From Carthagonibacter sp032251515 (GTDB taxonomy: Bacteria; Gemmatimonadota; Gemmatimonadetes; Palauibacterales; Palauibacteraceae), in assembly GCA_032251515.1 (NCBI GenBank), contig JAVVDU010000008.1:16758-80757 (forward strand): 64,000 nucleotides of DNA. Reading direction: 5' to 3'. This document shows, piece by piece, positions 1 to 8,164 of this stretch. The stretch's first letter is position 1, and every line of letters starts with the position of its first letter. The position numbers and the translations under genes were made by a program. The notes beneath the pieces are model-generated. The model made no database searches. It was not told the origin of the DNA and was given only the letters and a program-made list of their open reading frames with translations.

Positions 1-1
1 C

Positions 2-661
2 GTCCGCGTCGTGCCGCTCACCGTGAAGTACCCGCAGGGCGCCGAGAAGATGCTGATCCGCGTCGTCACGGGGCGCGAGGTGCCGTCGGGCAAGTTGCCC
101 ATGCACGTGGGCGTGGTGGTGCAGAACGTCGGCTCCATCGCCTGCATCGCGGAGGTGTTCGAGACGGGGCAGCCGCTCATCGAGCGGGTCGTCACGGTCA
201 CCGGGCCCGGCGTGCGGCGGCCCTCGAACCTCATCGTGCCTGTGGGCGCGAAGCTGAGGGACGTGCTGGACTTCTGCGACGGGCTCACCGACGACGCGTC
301 GCAGATCGTGTTCGGCGGGCCGATGATGGGCAGCGCCACGCCCGACCTCGACACGCCGCTCATCAAGAGCACGACGGGCGTCGTGGTGCTCACCGAAGCG
401 CAGGCGCGGCCGCGACGCGTCCATCCCTGCATCAGCTGCGGACGCTGCCTGGAGGCGTGCCCGGTGTTCCTGAATCCGTCCCTGCTCGGGAAGCTGGCAC
501 AGGCCGGGCGCTACGAGGAGATGGAGGAGGCGCACCTGATGGACTGCATGCTCTGCGGGTGCTGCTCCTACGTCTGCCCCTCCCACATCCCGCTCTCCCA
601 GATGTTCGCGCTCGGCAAGAACATGCTGCGCAGGCGGAAGTCGGCGGAGAAGGCCGCGTGA
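2..661 (+). CDS. rnfC: Electron transport complex subunit RnfC (C-terminal part, cut by window edge)
   Basis: Soluble, membrane-associated subunit of the Rnf complex, which couples ferredoxin:NAD+ electron transfer to Na+ or H+ transport. The visible 220 residues show the C-terminal half: a region before the clusters with GGPMMG, then two four-cysteine motifs, CISCGRCLEACP (coded near 427-462) and CMLCGCCSYVCP (near 547-582), which in this family bind two [4Fe-4S] clusters. The reading frame is open to the left edge, so the NADH/FMN-binding N-terminal part lies outside. The gene is the first visible member of a tightly packed rnfCDGEA string. Its stop overlaps a possible GTG start of rnfD by 4 bp. 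An Nqr complex is excluded because NqrA has no such double ferredoxin-like motif. Confidence 0.95.
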   Translation, partial: VRVVPLTVKYPQGAEKMLIRVVTGREVPSGKLPMHVGVVVQNVGSIACIAEVFETGQPLIERVVTVTGPGVRRPSNLIVPVGAKLRDVLDFCDGLTDDASQIVFGGPMMGSATPDLDTPLIKSTTGVVVLTEAQARPRRVHPCISCGRCLEACPVFLNPSLLGKLAQAGRYEEMEEAHLMDCMLCGCCSYVCPSHIPLSQMFALGKNMLRRRKSAEKAA

Positions 662-693
662 GCGCGCCCGGCGGCGACCGGCGGGAACGGGCG

Positions 694-1689
694 ATGCGGC
701 TGCGCATCGCGGCCTCGCCGCACGTCCACTCCCCGCACTCCACCTCGCGGATCATGTGGACGGTCAACGCGACGCTGGTTCCGCTCGTCGCGGCCGCGGT
801 CTACTGGTTCGGCCCCAGCGCCATCCTGGTGATCGGGGCCGCGACGGCCGGTGCGGCGCTCACCGAGCGCGTGGTGGCGGGCCCCGGATCCCTGTCCGAC
901 GGCTCGGCCGTGATCACGGGGGTGCTGCTCGGGCTCATCCTCCCCGCCGGGTTTCCGATGTGGATGGCCTTCGTGGGGGGCGCGTTCGGGATCGGGTTCG
1001 GGAAACTGATCTTCGGCGGGCTGGGACAGAACGTGTTCAACCCCGCCCTGCTGGGCCGCGCGTTCCTGCAGGCGGCCTTCCCGACCGCGATCACGACCTG
1101 GTCCGCCGAGCCCGTGTCCTGGTGGGCCCTGCGCGGCGACAACCTCGCGCTGCCCCTGATGTCGCCCCGCACGGCCGACCTCGTCACCTCGGCCACGCCG
1201 CTCGGCGCCTGGAAGTTCGAGCGGCTCGGCACCGACCTGGCGGACCTCCTGATCGGCCGCACGGGCGGCTCGCTCGGCGAGACGTCGGGCCTGCTGATCC
1301 TGGCGCTCGGCCTCTTCCTCGCGGCCAAGAAGTACCTCGACTGGCGGATCCCGGCGTCCATCCTGCTCACCGTGGCGGTATTCGCCGGGCTCCTGCACCT
1401 GGTCGACCCCGGCCGCTTCCAGGGCCCGCTGTTCCACCTGTTCTCCGGCGGGCTGATGATCGGCGCGGTCTACATGGCCACCGACATGGTGACCTCGCCG
1501 GTCACGCCGGCCGGGGCGTGGCTGTACGGGCTGGGGATCGGGCTGCTGGTGGTGCTGATCCGCGTGTGGGGCGGCCTGCCCGAGGGCGTCATGTACGCGA
1601 TCCTGCTGATGAACGCGATGACGCCGTTCATCAACCGGGCCACGCAGCCGCGCGTGTTCGGGCACGTGCGGCGGAGGGAGGCCGCATGA
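694..1689 (+). CDS. rnfD: Electron transport complex subunit RnfD
   Basis: Integral membrane subunit of Rnf, related to NqrB. The protein has 331 residues and many hydrophobic segments. ATG 694 is chosen because the protein then begins MRLRIAASPH, matching the family N-terminus (MVFRIASSPY in E. coli from memory). A GTG at 658 overlapping the rnfC stop would add 12 residues. The family motifs GGLGQNVFNPA and WGGLPEGVMYAILLMNA are present. The SATPLG motif (Thr168, codon 1195-1197) is the expected site of covalent FMN attachment through a phosphoester bond. The stop overlaps the rnfG start as ATGA, indicating translational coupling. Confidence 0.95.
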   Translation: MRLRIAASPHVHSPHSTSRIMWTVNATLVPLVAAAVYWFGPSAILVIGAATAGAALTERVVAGPGSLSDGSAVITGVLLGLILPAGFPMWMAFVGGAFGIGFGKLIFGGLGQNVFNPALLGRAFLQAAFPTAITTWSAEPVSWWALRGDNLALPLMSPRTADLVTSATPLGAWKFERLGTDLADLLIGRTGGSLGETSGLLILALGLFLAAKKYLDWRIPASILLTVAVFAGLLHLVDPGRFQGPLFHLFSGGLMIGAVYMATDMVTSPVTPAGAWLYGLGIGLLVVLIRVWGGLPEGVMYAILLMNAMTPFINRATQPRVFGHVRRREAA

Positions 1690-2456
1690 CCCGGGAGCTG
1701 CCGCAGGCCCCGGACGAGCCGGGCGCCGAGGCGGAGGGCACAGGAAACGGAGCGCCGCCCCCGGAGCCGCCCGCCGTCTCGTCGGGCCGCCTCGTCGCGA
1801 CCCTCACGATCGCCGGCGCCCTGGCGGGGCTGGTCATCGTGCTCGCCTTCGCGTGGGCGAACCCGCGCATTCAGGCCCACCGGGCCGAGGCGCTGCGGGC
1901 CGCGATCCAGGACGTCCTCTCGGCGCCCGCGGCCGTCCGCACCTACTACGTCACCGGGTCGGGCCTGTCGAAGACGCCGCCGCCCGGGGCCGACACGATC
2001 ACCGCCGAGAAGGTCCACCTCGGGCTCGATGCGGCGGGCGAGCCGATCGGGTACGCGATCACGGGACAGGAAGCGGGCTTCCAGGACGTGATCCTCGTGA
2101 TCTTCGGCTACGATCCCGCGGCGGGCGAGGTCCTTGCGATGCGGGTCCTCGAGAGCAAGGAGACGCCCGGGCTCGGGGACAAGATCATCAAGGACTCCGC
2201 CTTCGTGGCCGAATTCCGGGGCGTCCGGGCACCGCTGCAGGGCGTGAAGGCCGGGCGGAGCGAGGGAGATCCCGGCGAGGTCGACATGATCACGGGGGCG
2301 ACGATCTCCTCGCGCACCGTGATCGGCATCATCAACCACCGGATCGAGGCGCTGGCGCCGCTGCTGGAAGACGCGCCGGCCGGGGCGGAGACGACCGTGG
2401 ACGCGGTTTCCGACCGCGCGCGCGGCGCCGGGGAGGAAGGCGGGAGCATCCAATGA
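1686..2456 (+). CDS. rnfG: Electron transport complex subunit RnfG (FMN-binding)
   Basis: Periplasm-facing flavoprotein subunit of Rnf, 256 residues. A charged, proline-rich N-terminus precedes one membrane anchor (about residues 40-60), followed by the FMN-binding domain. The flavinylation motif TGAT is at residues 203-206, with Thr206 (codon 2301-2303) the likely covalent FMN site. The preceding segment ESKETPGLGDKI is typical of RnfG/NqrC. The start overlaps the rnfD stop by 4 bp and the stop overlaps the rnfE start by 4 bp. Flavinylation normally needs ApbE, which is not in this window. Confidence 0.95.
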   Translation: MTRELPQAPDEPGAEAEGTGNGAPPPEPPAVSSGRLVATLTIAGALAGLVIVLAFAWANPRIQAHRAEALRAAIQDVLSAPAAVRTYYVTGSGLSKTPPPGADTITAEKVHLGLDAAGEPIGYAITGQEAGFQDVILVIFGYDPAAGEVLAMRVLESKETPGLGDKIIKDSAFVAEFRGVRAPLQGVKAGRSEGDPGEVDMITGATISSRTVIGIINHRIEALAPLLEDAPAGAETTVDAVSDRARGAGEEGGSIQ

Positions 2457-3118
2457 GAGCGACGACGCCGAAGCAGGACCTCGTGCGGGGGATCTGGGAG
2501 GAGAACCCCGTCCTCGTCCAGCTCCTGGGGCTCTGCCCGGCCCTCGCGGTGACGAACACGGTGGCCAACAGCCTGGCCATGGGGCTCGCGACCTTCTTCG
2601 TCCTCACCGGTTCGAGCCTGCTCGTCTCCACCTTCAAGAGCGTGATTCCGCACGAGGTCCGGATCTCTGCCTACATCCTGATCATCGCGACCTTCGTGAC
2701 GATCGCCGACCTCGTCCTCGCCGCGGTCGTCCCCCTGATCCACAAGGAGCTCGGCGCCTTCATCGCCCTGATCGTCGTGAACTGCATGATTCTCGGGCGG
2801 CAGGAGGCCTTCGCGTCGCGGCGGCCGGTCGGGCGCGCCCTGCTCGACGCCGTGGGCACGGGCACGGGATTCATGATCGCGCTGCTGCTGATGGGCGGGT
2901 TCCGGGAGATCCTCGGCAACGGCTCGCTGCTCGGCATCCCGCTGTTCGGCGAGCGGTTCGAGCCGTGGGTCGTGTTCATCCTGCCGCCCGGCGGCTTCCT
3001 GGCGCTCGGCTTCCTGCTGCTCGCCCTCGGCTGGTGGGAGCAGCGCCGGATCGAGCGGACGCGGGTCAGGCAGTGGCCGCACGGCGTCGCCACCCCGTCG
3101 AGAGAGGAGGCCGCCTGA
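2453..3118 (+). CDS. rnfE: Electron transport complex subunit RnfE
   Basis: Membrane subunit of Rnf, homologous to NqrD, 221 residues with about six hydrophobic helices. The family segments NPVLVQLLGLCPALAVT near the N-terminus and IVVNCMILGRQEAFAS near the middle each hold a conserved cysteine. In the related NqrD/E pair these cysteines bind an intramembrane iron centre. The gene overlaps rnfG by 4 bp and rnfA by 1 bp. A slightly extended, Arg-rich C-terminal tail (about the last 20 residues) is the only unusual part. Confidence 0.95.
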   Translation: MRATTPKQDLVRGIWEENPVLVQLLGLCPALAVTNTVANSLAMGLATFFVLTGSSLLVSTFKSVIPHEVRISAYILIIATFVTIADLVLAAVVPLIHKELGAFIALIVVNCMILGRQEAFASRRPVGRALLDAVGTGTGFMIALLLMGGFREILGNGSLLGIPLFGERFEPWVVFILPPGGFLALGFLLLALGWWEQRRIERTRVRQWPHGVATPSREEAA

Positions 3119-3693
3119 TGGGCGAGCTGTTCTGGATCCTGATCTCGGCGATGCTGATCAACAACTTCACGCTGAGCCTGTTTCTCGGTCTGTGCCCGTT
3201 CATGGGCGTGTCGGCCCGGGTCGGCACGGCCCTGCGCATGGGCATGGCGAACATCTTCGTCCTCGTCATCACCTCGATCTGCGCCTGGTTCCTGAACTCG
3301 TTCATCCTGACCCACGCGCCCTACCTGCGCCTCATCTCGTTCATCGTGGTGATCGCGTCGCTGGTGCAGATCGTGGAGATGGCGATCCGGAAGATCAGCC
3401 CCACCCTGTTCCGGGAGCTGGGGATCTTCCTGCCGCTCATCACGACGAACTGCGCCATCCTGGGGTTCGCGATCTTCCAGACGAACCGGGGCTACGACTT
3501 CCTGGAGGGCCTGTTCTTCGCGCTGGGCGCGGGCCTCGGCCTCACCCTGGCGCTCGTCCTCATGGCCTCGATCCGCGAGACGTCCGAGCTGTCGAGCGTG
3601 CCCGCGGTGGCCCGGAACATGGGACTCGTCCTGATCATCGCCGGCAGCCTGTCGCTCGCCTTCATGGGCTTCGCCGGGCTGTTCAGCGCCTGA
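3118..3693 (+). CDS. rnfA: Electron transport complex subunit RnfA
   Basis: Membrane subunit of Rnf, homologous to NqrE and a partner of RnfE, 191 residues with about six transmembrane segments. The conserved half-motifs NNFTLSLFLGLCPFMGVS and TTNCAILGFA supply the two cysteines that match those of RnfE, so the RnfA/E pair can form the intramembrane iron site. The order C-D-G-E-A matches the CDGEAB type of operon, but the expected rnfB does not follow. Two small Cys-rich genes occur there instead. rnfB may lie upstream of rnfC, outside the window. Confidence 0.95.
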   Translation: MGELFWILISAMLINNFTLSLFLGLCPFMGVSARVGTALRMGMANIFVLVITSICAWFLNSFILTHAPYLRLISFIVVIASLVQIVEMAIRKISPTLFRELGIFLPLITTNCAILGFAIFQTNRGYDFLEGLFFALGAGLGLTLALVLMASIRETSELSSVPAVARNMGLVLIIAGSLSLAFMGFAGLFSA

Positions 3694-3715
3694 CACGCAC
3701 GGAGGACGCTGGACG

Positions 3716-3919
3716 TTGGAGACCGTATTCGGCATACTGGGGCTCGCGGCGCTGTTCGTCGTCTTCGGCCTGCTGCGCCCCGGCGCGGACCGCGGCTGCG
3801 GGAGCGGATGCGGCGGGACGTGCGGATCCGGCTGCGAGATGGACCCGGCGGGTGACTCCGCCCCGGCGGGTCGCGACGGCGCGGGTCCGCGCGGGTCCGC
3901 CGGGACGGGGGGGAGATGA
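3716..3919 (+). CDS. Small membrane-anchored protein with four regularly spaced cysteines, in the rnf operon
   Basis: A 67-residue protein with a TTG start at 3716 and a GGAGG-type ribosome binding site at about 3701-3705. It has one hydrophobic helix (residues 4-20), a short basic stretch, then Cys28, Cys32, Cys36 and Cys40 with an exact CX3CX3CX3C spacing in a Gly/Ser context, and an Ala/Gly-rich tail. The stop overlaps the next gene as ATGA. The layout (one helix plus a four-Cys tail, encoded directly after the iron-site subunit) resembles NqrM, the small factor needed to mature the Fe site of NqrD/E, and also the FeoB-associated Cys-rich proteins. I do not see sequence identity strong enough to name it. 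A role in Rnf iron-centre assembly is inference. Confidence 0.7.
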   Translation: METVFGILGLAALFVVFGLLRPGADRGCGSGCGGTCGSGCEMDPAGDSAPAGRDGAGPRGSAGTGGR

Positions 3920-4146
3920 TGGAAAAGCACTTCGCGTACTGCTCGGCCTGCGACCGCCAGGTCGAAGTGATCGTCAAGCCGGGCGGCCGCCGCAACCCGG
4001 ACACGGGAGAGGCGGAGGACGAGATCGTGTGCCTCGAGTTCGGGGAGACCTGCACCGGCGCGATGTGCCCGATGTGCGACCTTCCGACCGACGCGATGCG
4101 GGAGAGCTTCGAAAAGCACCGGGACGGGGCGGCCGACCCGGAGTGA
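3916..4146 (+). CDS. Small six-cysteine zinc-ribbon-like protein
   Basis: A 76-residue soluble protein. It has a CxxC pair at Cys9/Cys12, isolated Cys39 and Cys46, and a second CxxC at Cys51/Cys54, an arrangement that suggests a zinc ribbon plus two further cysteines. No signal peptide or membrane segment is seen. The start overlaps the previous stop (ATGA); a second ATG at 3919 is equally possible. Co-translation with the membrane CX3C protein and the rnf genes suggests a shared job in metal or redox handling for Rnf, but this is inference and I do not recognise the family. Confidence 0.65.
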   Translation: MMEKHFAYCSACDRQVEVIVKPGGRRNPDTGEAEDEIVCLEFGETCTGAMCPMCDLPTDAMRESFEKHRDGAADPE

Positions 4147-4191
4147 GGCCGGGTCGCCCCCCGGCCGTGCAGACAGCGTGAGGAATTGCCC

Positions 4192-4467
4192 ATGCCCATC
4201 GACTGGGTCGCGCTCGCGGGAGTCGTCGGCGCCCTGCTGGTCGTCCTCATCCCCATTATCGGACTCACGGCGCGCTTCGCCCTGAAGCCGATCGTGGAGA
4301 GCTTCCGCGCCGTGCAGGGGTCGGCGACACGGGCGACCCTCGAAGACACGCGGCTCCTGGAGCGCCTGGACGCGCTCGCGGAGCGGCTGGACGGGATAGA
4401 GAACGACGTGCGCCGGCTCGGGGACGCCCGGGAGTTCGACGAGAAGCTCCTGGAGGGCCCGAGCTGA
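4192..4467 (+). CDS. Small membrane protein with coiled-coil tail
   Basis: A 91-residue protein. One strong hydrophobic segment (about residues 8-28) is followed by a charged helix with heptad-like Leu spacing (LLERLDALAERLDGIENDV), probably a coiled coil facing the cytoplasm. I start it at ATG 4192, which has AGGA at 4181-4184 at a good distance; the TTG at 4186 would only add two residues. It is the last gene before the terminator hairpin at 4474. The layout recalls small phage-shock-like membrane proteins, but no family can be named. Confidence 0.65.
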   Translation: MPIDWVALAGVVGALLVVLIPIIGLTARFALKPIVESFRAVQGSATRATLEDTRLLERLDALAERLDGIENDVRRLGDAREFDEKLLEGPS

Positions 4468-4473
4468 GTGTTC

Positions 4474-4497
4474 CGGGACGGCCTCGCGGCCGTTCCG
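4474..4497 (+). terminator. Hairpin terminator of the rnf operon
   Basis: A 10-bp stem with one G:T pair and a TCGC tetraloop begins 7 bp after the last gene of the rnf operon. It is followed by TTCCTT rather than a true U-tract. Confidence 0.6.
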
Positions 4498-4591
4498 TTC
4501 CTTCGCGTTCCGAGGTACAGTCGGCGAGCCGGTTCCGGGACCGCCCCCGCGGCGGCCCCCTTGCAGTTCCCCATCTTCACGGAGGTCCCCG

Positions 4592-7500
4592 ATGCGACGT
4601 ACCGCGTCCGTTTCCGGCGCCGCCCGCGGCGCACGTCCCACCACACCGCCCGGCGCCCTGCTGCGCCGCGGAGCAGCCGCCGCGCTGCTGCTGTTCGGCG
4701 CGGCCCTCCCCCTGCAGGGGCAGGGGGTCACGACGGGCACCGTCGGCGGAATCGTCACCGACCAGACGGGCGCTCCCCTGGTGGGCGCCGTCGTCACGGC
4801 CCGCCACCTTCCCAGCGGCACGGAGTACCAGAGCGTCACCCGCGCGGGCGGCGTGTACACGATTCCCGGTATGCGCGTCGGCGGTCCGTACCGCGTCACG
4901 GCGCGGTTTCTCGGCTACGGCGAGCAGGAGCGTCAGAACATCCAGGTCTCGCTGGGGCAGGAAGAGCGGATCGACTTCCTCCTCGCGCAGGAGGCGATCG
5001 AGCTGGAGGCGATCTCGGTCGAGGCGCAGCGCGATGACATCCTGAACGCGAACCGGACCGGGGCCGAGACGGTGATCGATCCCGCCACGGTCGCCGCGCA
5101 GCCTTCGGTGAAGCGGTCCACCCGCGACCTCATCAAGATCGACCCGCGCAACGACGGGAACTTCGCCTTCGCGGGGCGGAACTGGCTGTTCAACAACATC
5201 ACGCTGGACGGGTCGTACTTCAACAACCCGTTCGGACTCGACGACCCGGCGCCCGGCGGGCAGACGGCCGCCGAGCCGGTGCCGTTCGACGCCGTCGAGC
5301 AGGTGTACGTGGCGATCGCTCCGTTCGACGTGCGGCAGGGCGGGTTCACGGGCGCCAGCGTGAACACCGTCACCAAGAGCGGCACGAACGAGTGGGCGGG
5401 GACGGTCTACAGCTTCTTCCGCAACGAGGGCCTGCAGGGCGACGAGATCGATGGCCGGCAGGTGATCGCCGATCCGGACCTCACGTTCAACCAGACGGGC
5501 TTCAGCCTCGGCGGACCCCTGCTCCGCGACAAGCTGTTCGTGTTCGTGAACGGCGAGATCGAGCGGCGCGACGACCCGGGCACGAACTTCGTGCCCCGCG
5601 TCGGCGGCGCCCCGGCCGCGTTCGGCGAGTCCCGGGTGCAGCAGAGCGTGCTCGACGCGATCAGCGAGCGCATGCTCACCGAGTACGGCTACGTCACCGG
5701 TCCGTTCGCCGGCTTCGTGCACGAGACGGACAACGACAAGATCCTCGCCAAACTCGACTGGAACGTGTCACAGGCCCACAACCTGTCGTTCCGCTACAAC
5801 TTCCTGGACGCGCGGCGCGACCTGCCGCCCAACGCCACGGTGCTGAGCTTCAACGGCTCCGGCCGGGGCCCGAACGAGAGCAGCCTTCCGAGCCAGAATT
5901 CCGGCTACCAGATCAACAACGAGCTGAACTCGTTCGCCCTCGAGCTGAACAGCCGCGGCTCGAGCTGGGCGAACCGTTTCTTCACGAGCTACAACCGGTT
6001 CCGTGACTTCCGGGTGGCGAACAGCGCGCCCTTCCCGACGGTCGAGATCGGCGAGGGGGGCGTCACCTACACGACGGTCGGGCACGAGCCGTTCTCGATC
6101 GGCAACAACCTGGACCAGGACATCTGGCAGTTCCAGAACGATTTCACGAAGTTCTTCGGCCGGCACACGCTGACGCTGGGCGGCAGCTTCGAGCGCTACA
6201 GCTTCTTCAACTCGTTCAACATCTTCCGGCACGGCGTGTTCTTCCTGCCCGCCGGCATCGACTTCGAGGGGGATGGCTGCCCGAACACGAGCACCTTCGC
6301 CTCGCTGGACGACTTCTTCGCGGCGACCGATCCGGCGAACCCGAACCAGTTCGACTTCAACTGCATGGTCGCGAGCGGCCCGTTCAAGGGAGAGACGATC
6401 GACCTCGGGCAGGCCTCGGTGTACCTGCAGGACGCCTGGACGGTCACGTCGCGCCTCACCCTGACGGGCGGCCTGCGCGTCGACCTGCCGATCTACTACA
6501 CCGACCCGGTGGACAACCCCTTCTCCCGCAACCTGGTCACGCGGGACGAGGACGGGGTGATCCGGCAGTCGGGCGGCATCGACCAGTCCGACCTGCCGGG
6601 CACCAGCCCGCTGTGGTCGCCGCGCATCGGGTTCAACTACGCGCTCGCCGAGGACCGCAGCACGCAGATCCGCGGCGGGACGGGGATCTTCACGGGCCGG
6701 GTACCGTTCGTGTGGGCCGGGAACGTGATCTCGAACCCCGGCACGAATCCGAACCTGTTCGCCCCGACGAACCCGGACGTCGAACTCATCGTGACGGACG
6801 GGCCCCGCGAAAACTCGGAGGGCGAACCGTTCGTGCTGCAGCAGACGTTCGACGTGAACGCCATGCCGGACGACTTCGACTGGCCGCAGGTCTGGGTCTC
6901 GAACTTCGGGATCGACCATCTTCTTCCGGGCGGCGTGCTCGGCACGGCCGAGCTGATCTACGGCAACGACGTCAACGCGATCGTGATGCGCAACTTCGAC
7001 CTCGTGGCGCCGGTCGGCACGAACCCGATCGACGGCCGTCCGTTCTACGGCGGGGCCGGCGCCAACGAGTTGAACCCCGACGGCGGCGCCGGGATCTACG
7101 TGATCGACAACTCGTCGGACGGCTGGAACGTCAACGTCACGGCGCAACTGCGGAAGGCGTTCGACTTCGGGCTGGCCGTGCAGGGCTCCTATTCCTACAG
7201 CGACGCCCGCAACCAGCTGAAGTCCACGGAGATCGCCAGCGTCCTGTGGCAGGAGAACCCCGTCCAGGGCGATCCGAACAACCCGGAGACGAGCTTCTCG
7301 CAGTTCAACCAGCGGCACCGCATCGTGGTCGCCGGGAACTGGACGAAGGAGTGGTCCGACCGGTTCACCACGCACTTCGGCCTGTTCTTCGAGGTGGCCG
7401 AGGGGAACCAGCACCTCGTGTCGGGCGGGAACCGCTTCTCGTTCATCTACTCGGGTGACGTGAACGGCGACGGCTCGGGCGCCAACGACCTCATCTACAT

Positions 7501-7963
7501 CCCTCGCGACGAGAGCGAGATCCGGCTCGTCGACTTCACGAATTCCGAGGGGCAGGTGGTCACGGCGGCGCAGCAGTGGACCGCGCTCGACGCGTTCATC
7601 GAGCAGGACGACTACCTGAACGAGAACCGCGGCCGGATCGCCGAGCGCTTCGGGCTCCTGAACCCGTGGTACCAGACGCTCGACATGCGGATCCTGCAGG
7701 ACATCAAGTTCCCGATGGGCGGCCGCACGAGCACGATCCAGCTCAGCCTGGACGTGCTGAACCTCACGAACCTGCTGAACTCGAGCTGGGGTGTCCGGAA
7801 GGTGGCCACCACGGCCGCCACGAGCCCCCTGCGGCTCGTCGGGTTCGACGAGGACGGGGCGCCGCAGCTGAACTTCAACATGGTCGAAGAGACGTTCATC
7901 GACGACCCGAGCATCTCGTCCCGCTGGCAGATCCAGCTGGGCGCGCGCTACCTGTTCAACTGA
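4592..7963 (+). CDS. TonB-dependent receptor with carboxypeptidase-regulatory-like N-terminal domain (Oar-like)
   Basis: A 1123-residue outer-membrane protein. A signal peptide (hydrophobic core about residues 28-45) leads to a carboxypeptidase-regulatory-like beta-sandwich (about 48-135, GTVGGIVTDQTGAPLVGA), then a plug domain (about 140-270, with SVNTVTKSGTNEWAG typical of Oar-type receptors) and a long beta-barrel ending in aromatic-rich strands (final residues YLFN). The barrel holds an aspartate-rich loop (GDVNGDG, NDLIYIP) common in this subgroup. The ATG has GGAGG 10 bp upstream. It would import a TonB-dependent substrate; the substrate cannot be read from the sequence. The gene stands alone between two hairpins. 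Confidence 0.9.
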   Translation: MRRTASVSGAARGARPTTPPGALLRRGAAAALLLFGAALPLQGQGVTTGTVGGIVTDQTGAPLVGAVVTARHLPSGTEYQSVTRAGGVYTIPGMRVGGPYRVTARFLGYGEQERQNIQVSLGQEERIDFLLAQEAIELEAISVEAQRDDILNANRTGAETVIDPATVAAQPSVKRSTRDLIKIDPRNDGNFAFAGRNWLFNNITLDGSYFNNPFGLDDPAPGGQTAAEPVPFDAVEQVYVAIAPFDVRQGGFTGASVNTVTKSGTNEWAGTVYSFFRNEGLQGDEIDGRQVIADPDLTFNQTGFSLGGPLLRDKLFVFVNGEIERRDDPGTNFVPRVGGAPAAFGESRVQQSVLDAISERMLTEYGYVTGPFAGFVHETDNDKILAKLDWNVSQAHNLSFRYNFLDARRDLPPNATVLSFNGSGRGPNESSLPSQNSGYQINNELNSFALELNSRGSSWANRFFTSYNRFRDFRVANSAPFPTVEIGEGGVTYTTVGHEPFSIGNNLDQDIWQFQNDFTKFFGRHTLTLGGSFERYSFFNSFNIFRHGVFFLPAGIDFEGDGCPNTSTFASLDDFFAATDPANPNQFDFNCMVASGPFKGETIDLGQASVYLQDAWTVTSRLTLTGGLRVDLPIYYTDPVDNPFSRNLVTRDEDGVIRQSGGIDQSDLPGTSPLWSPRIGFNYALAEDRSTQIRGGTGIFTGRVPFVWAGNVISNPGTNPNLFAPTNPDVELIVTDGPRENSEGEPFVLQQTFDVNAMPDDFDWPQVWVSNFGIDHLLPGGVLGTAELIYGNDVNAIVMRNFDLVAPVGTNPIDGRPFYGGAGANELNPDGGAGIYVIDNSSDGWNVNVTAQLRKAFDFGLAVQGSYSYSDARNQLKSTEIASVLWQENPVQGDPNNPETSFSQFNQRHRIVVAGNWTKEWSDRFTTHFGLFFEVAEGNQHLVSGGNRFSFIYSGDVNGDGSGANDLIYIPRDESEIRLVDFTNSEGQVVTAAQQWTALDAFIEQDDYLNENRGRIAERFGLLNPWYQTLDMRILQDIKFPMGGRTSTIQLSLDVLNLTNLLNSSWGVRKVATTAATSPLRLVGFDEDGAPQLNFNMVEETFIDDPSISSRWQIQLGARYLFN

Positions 7964-8022
7964 GCCAGGAGCCCCCGGGCGCCGCACGACCGCGGCGTCC
8001 GGGGACTTCGGCTCGCACCGGC

Positions 8023-8071
8023 TGCACGCGCGGGCGCCGCCCCGGCATTTCGGGGGCGGCGCCCGCGTGCA
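8023..8071 (+). terminator. Long GC-rich hairpin, probable terminator
   Basis: Two arms of about 20 bp (from TGCACGCG outward, with a 2-nt bulge) close a 7-nt loop. It lies 60 bp after the TonB receptor and before the M1 peptidase leader. No U-tract follows. Confidence 0.55.
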
Positions 8072-8164
8072 TCCGGCTTGCGACGCGGCATGCGCCGGCG
8101 CGACATTCGGCGGCAGGGCGGCCGCGGACGAGACCGCTCCGAACCCCTGACAGGACGATCCCCG

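Noticed and set aside
4186..4467. TTG 4186 as the start of the coiled-coil membrane protein
   Set aside because: ATG 4192 has AGGA at normal spacing; TTG lies too close to it.
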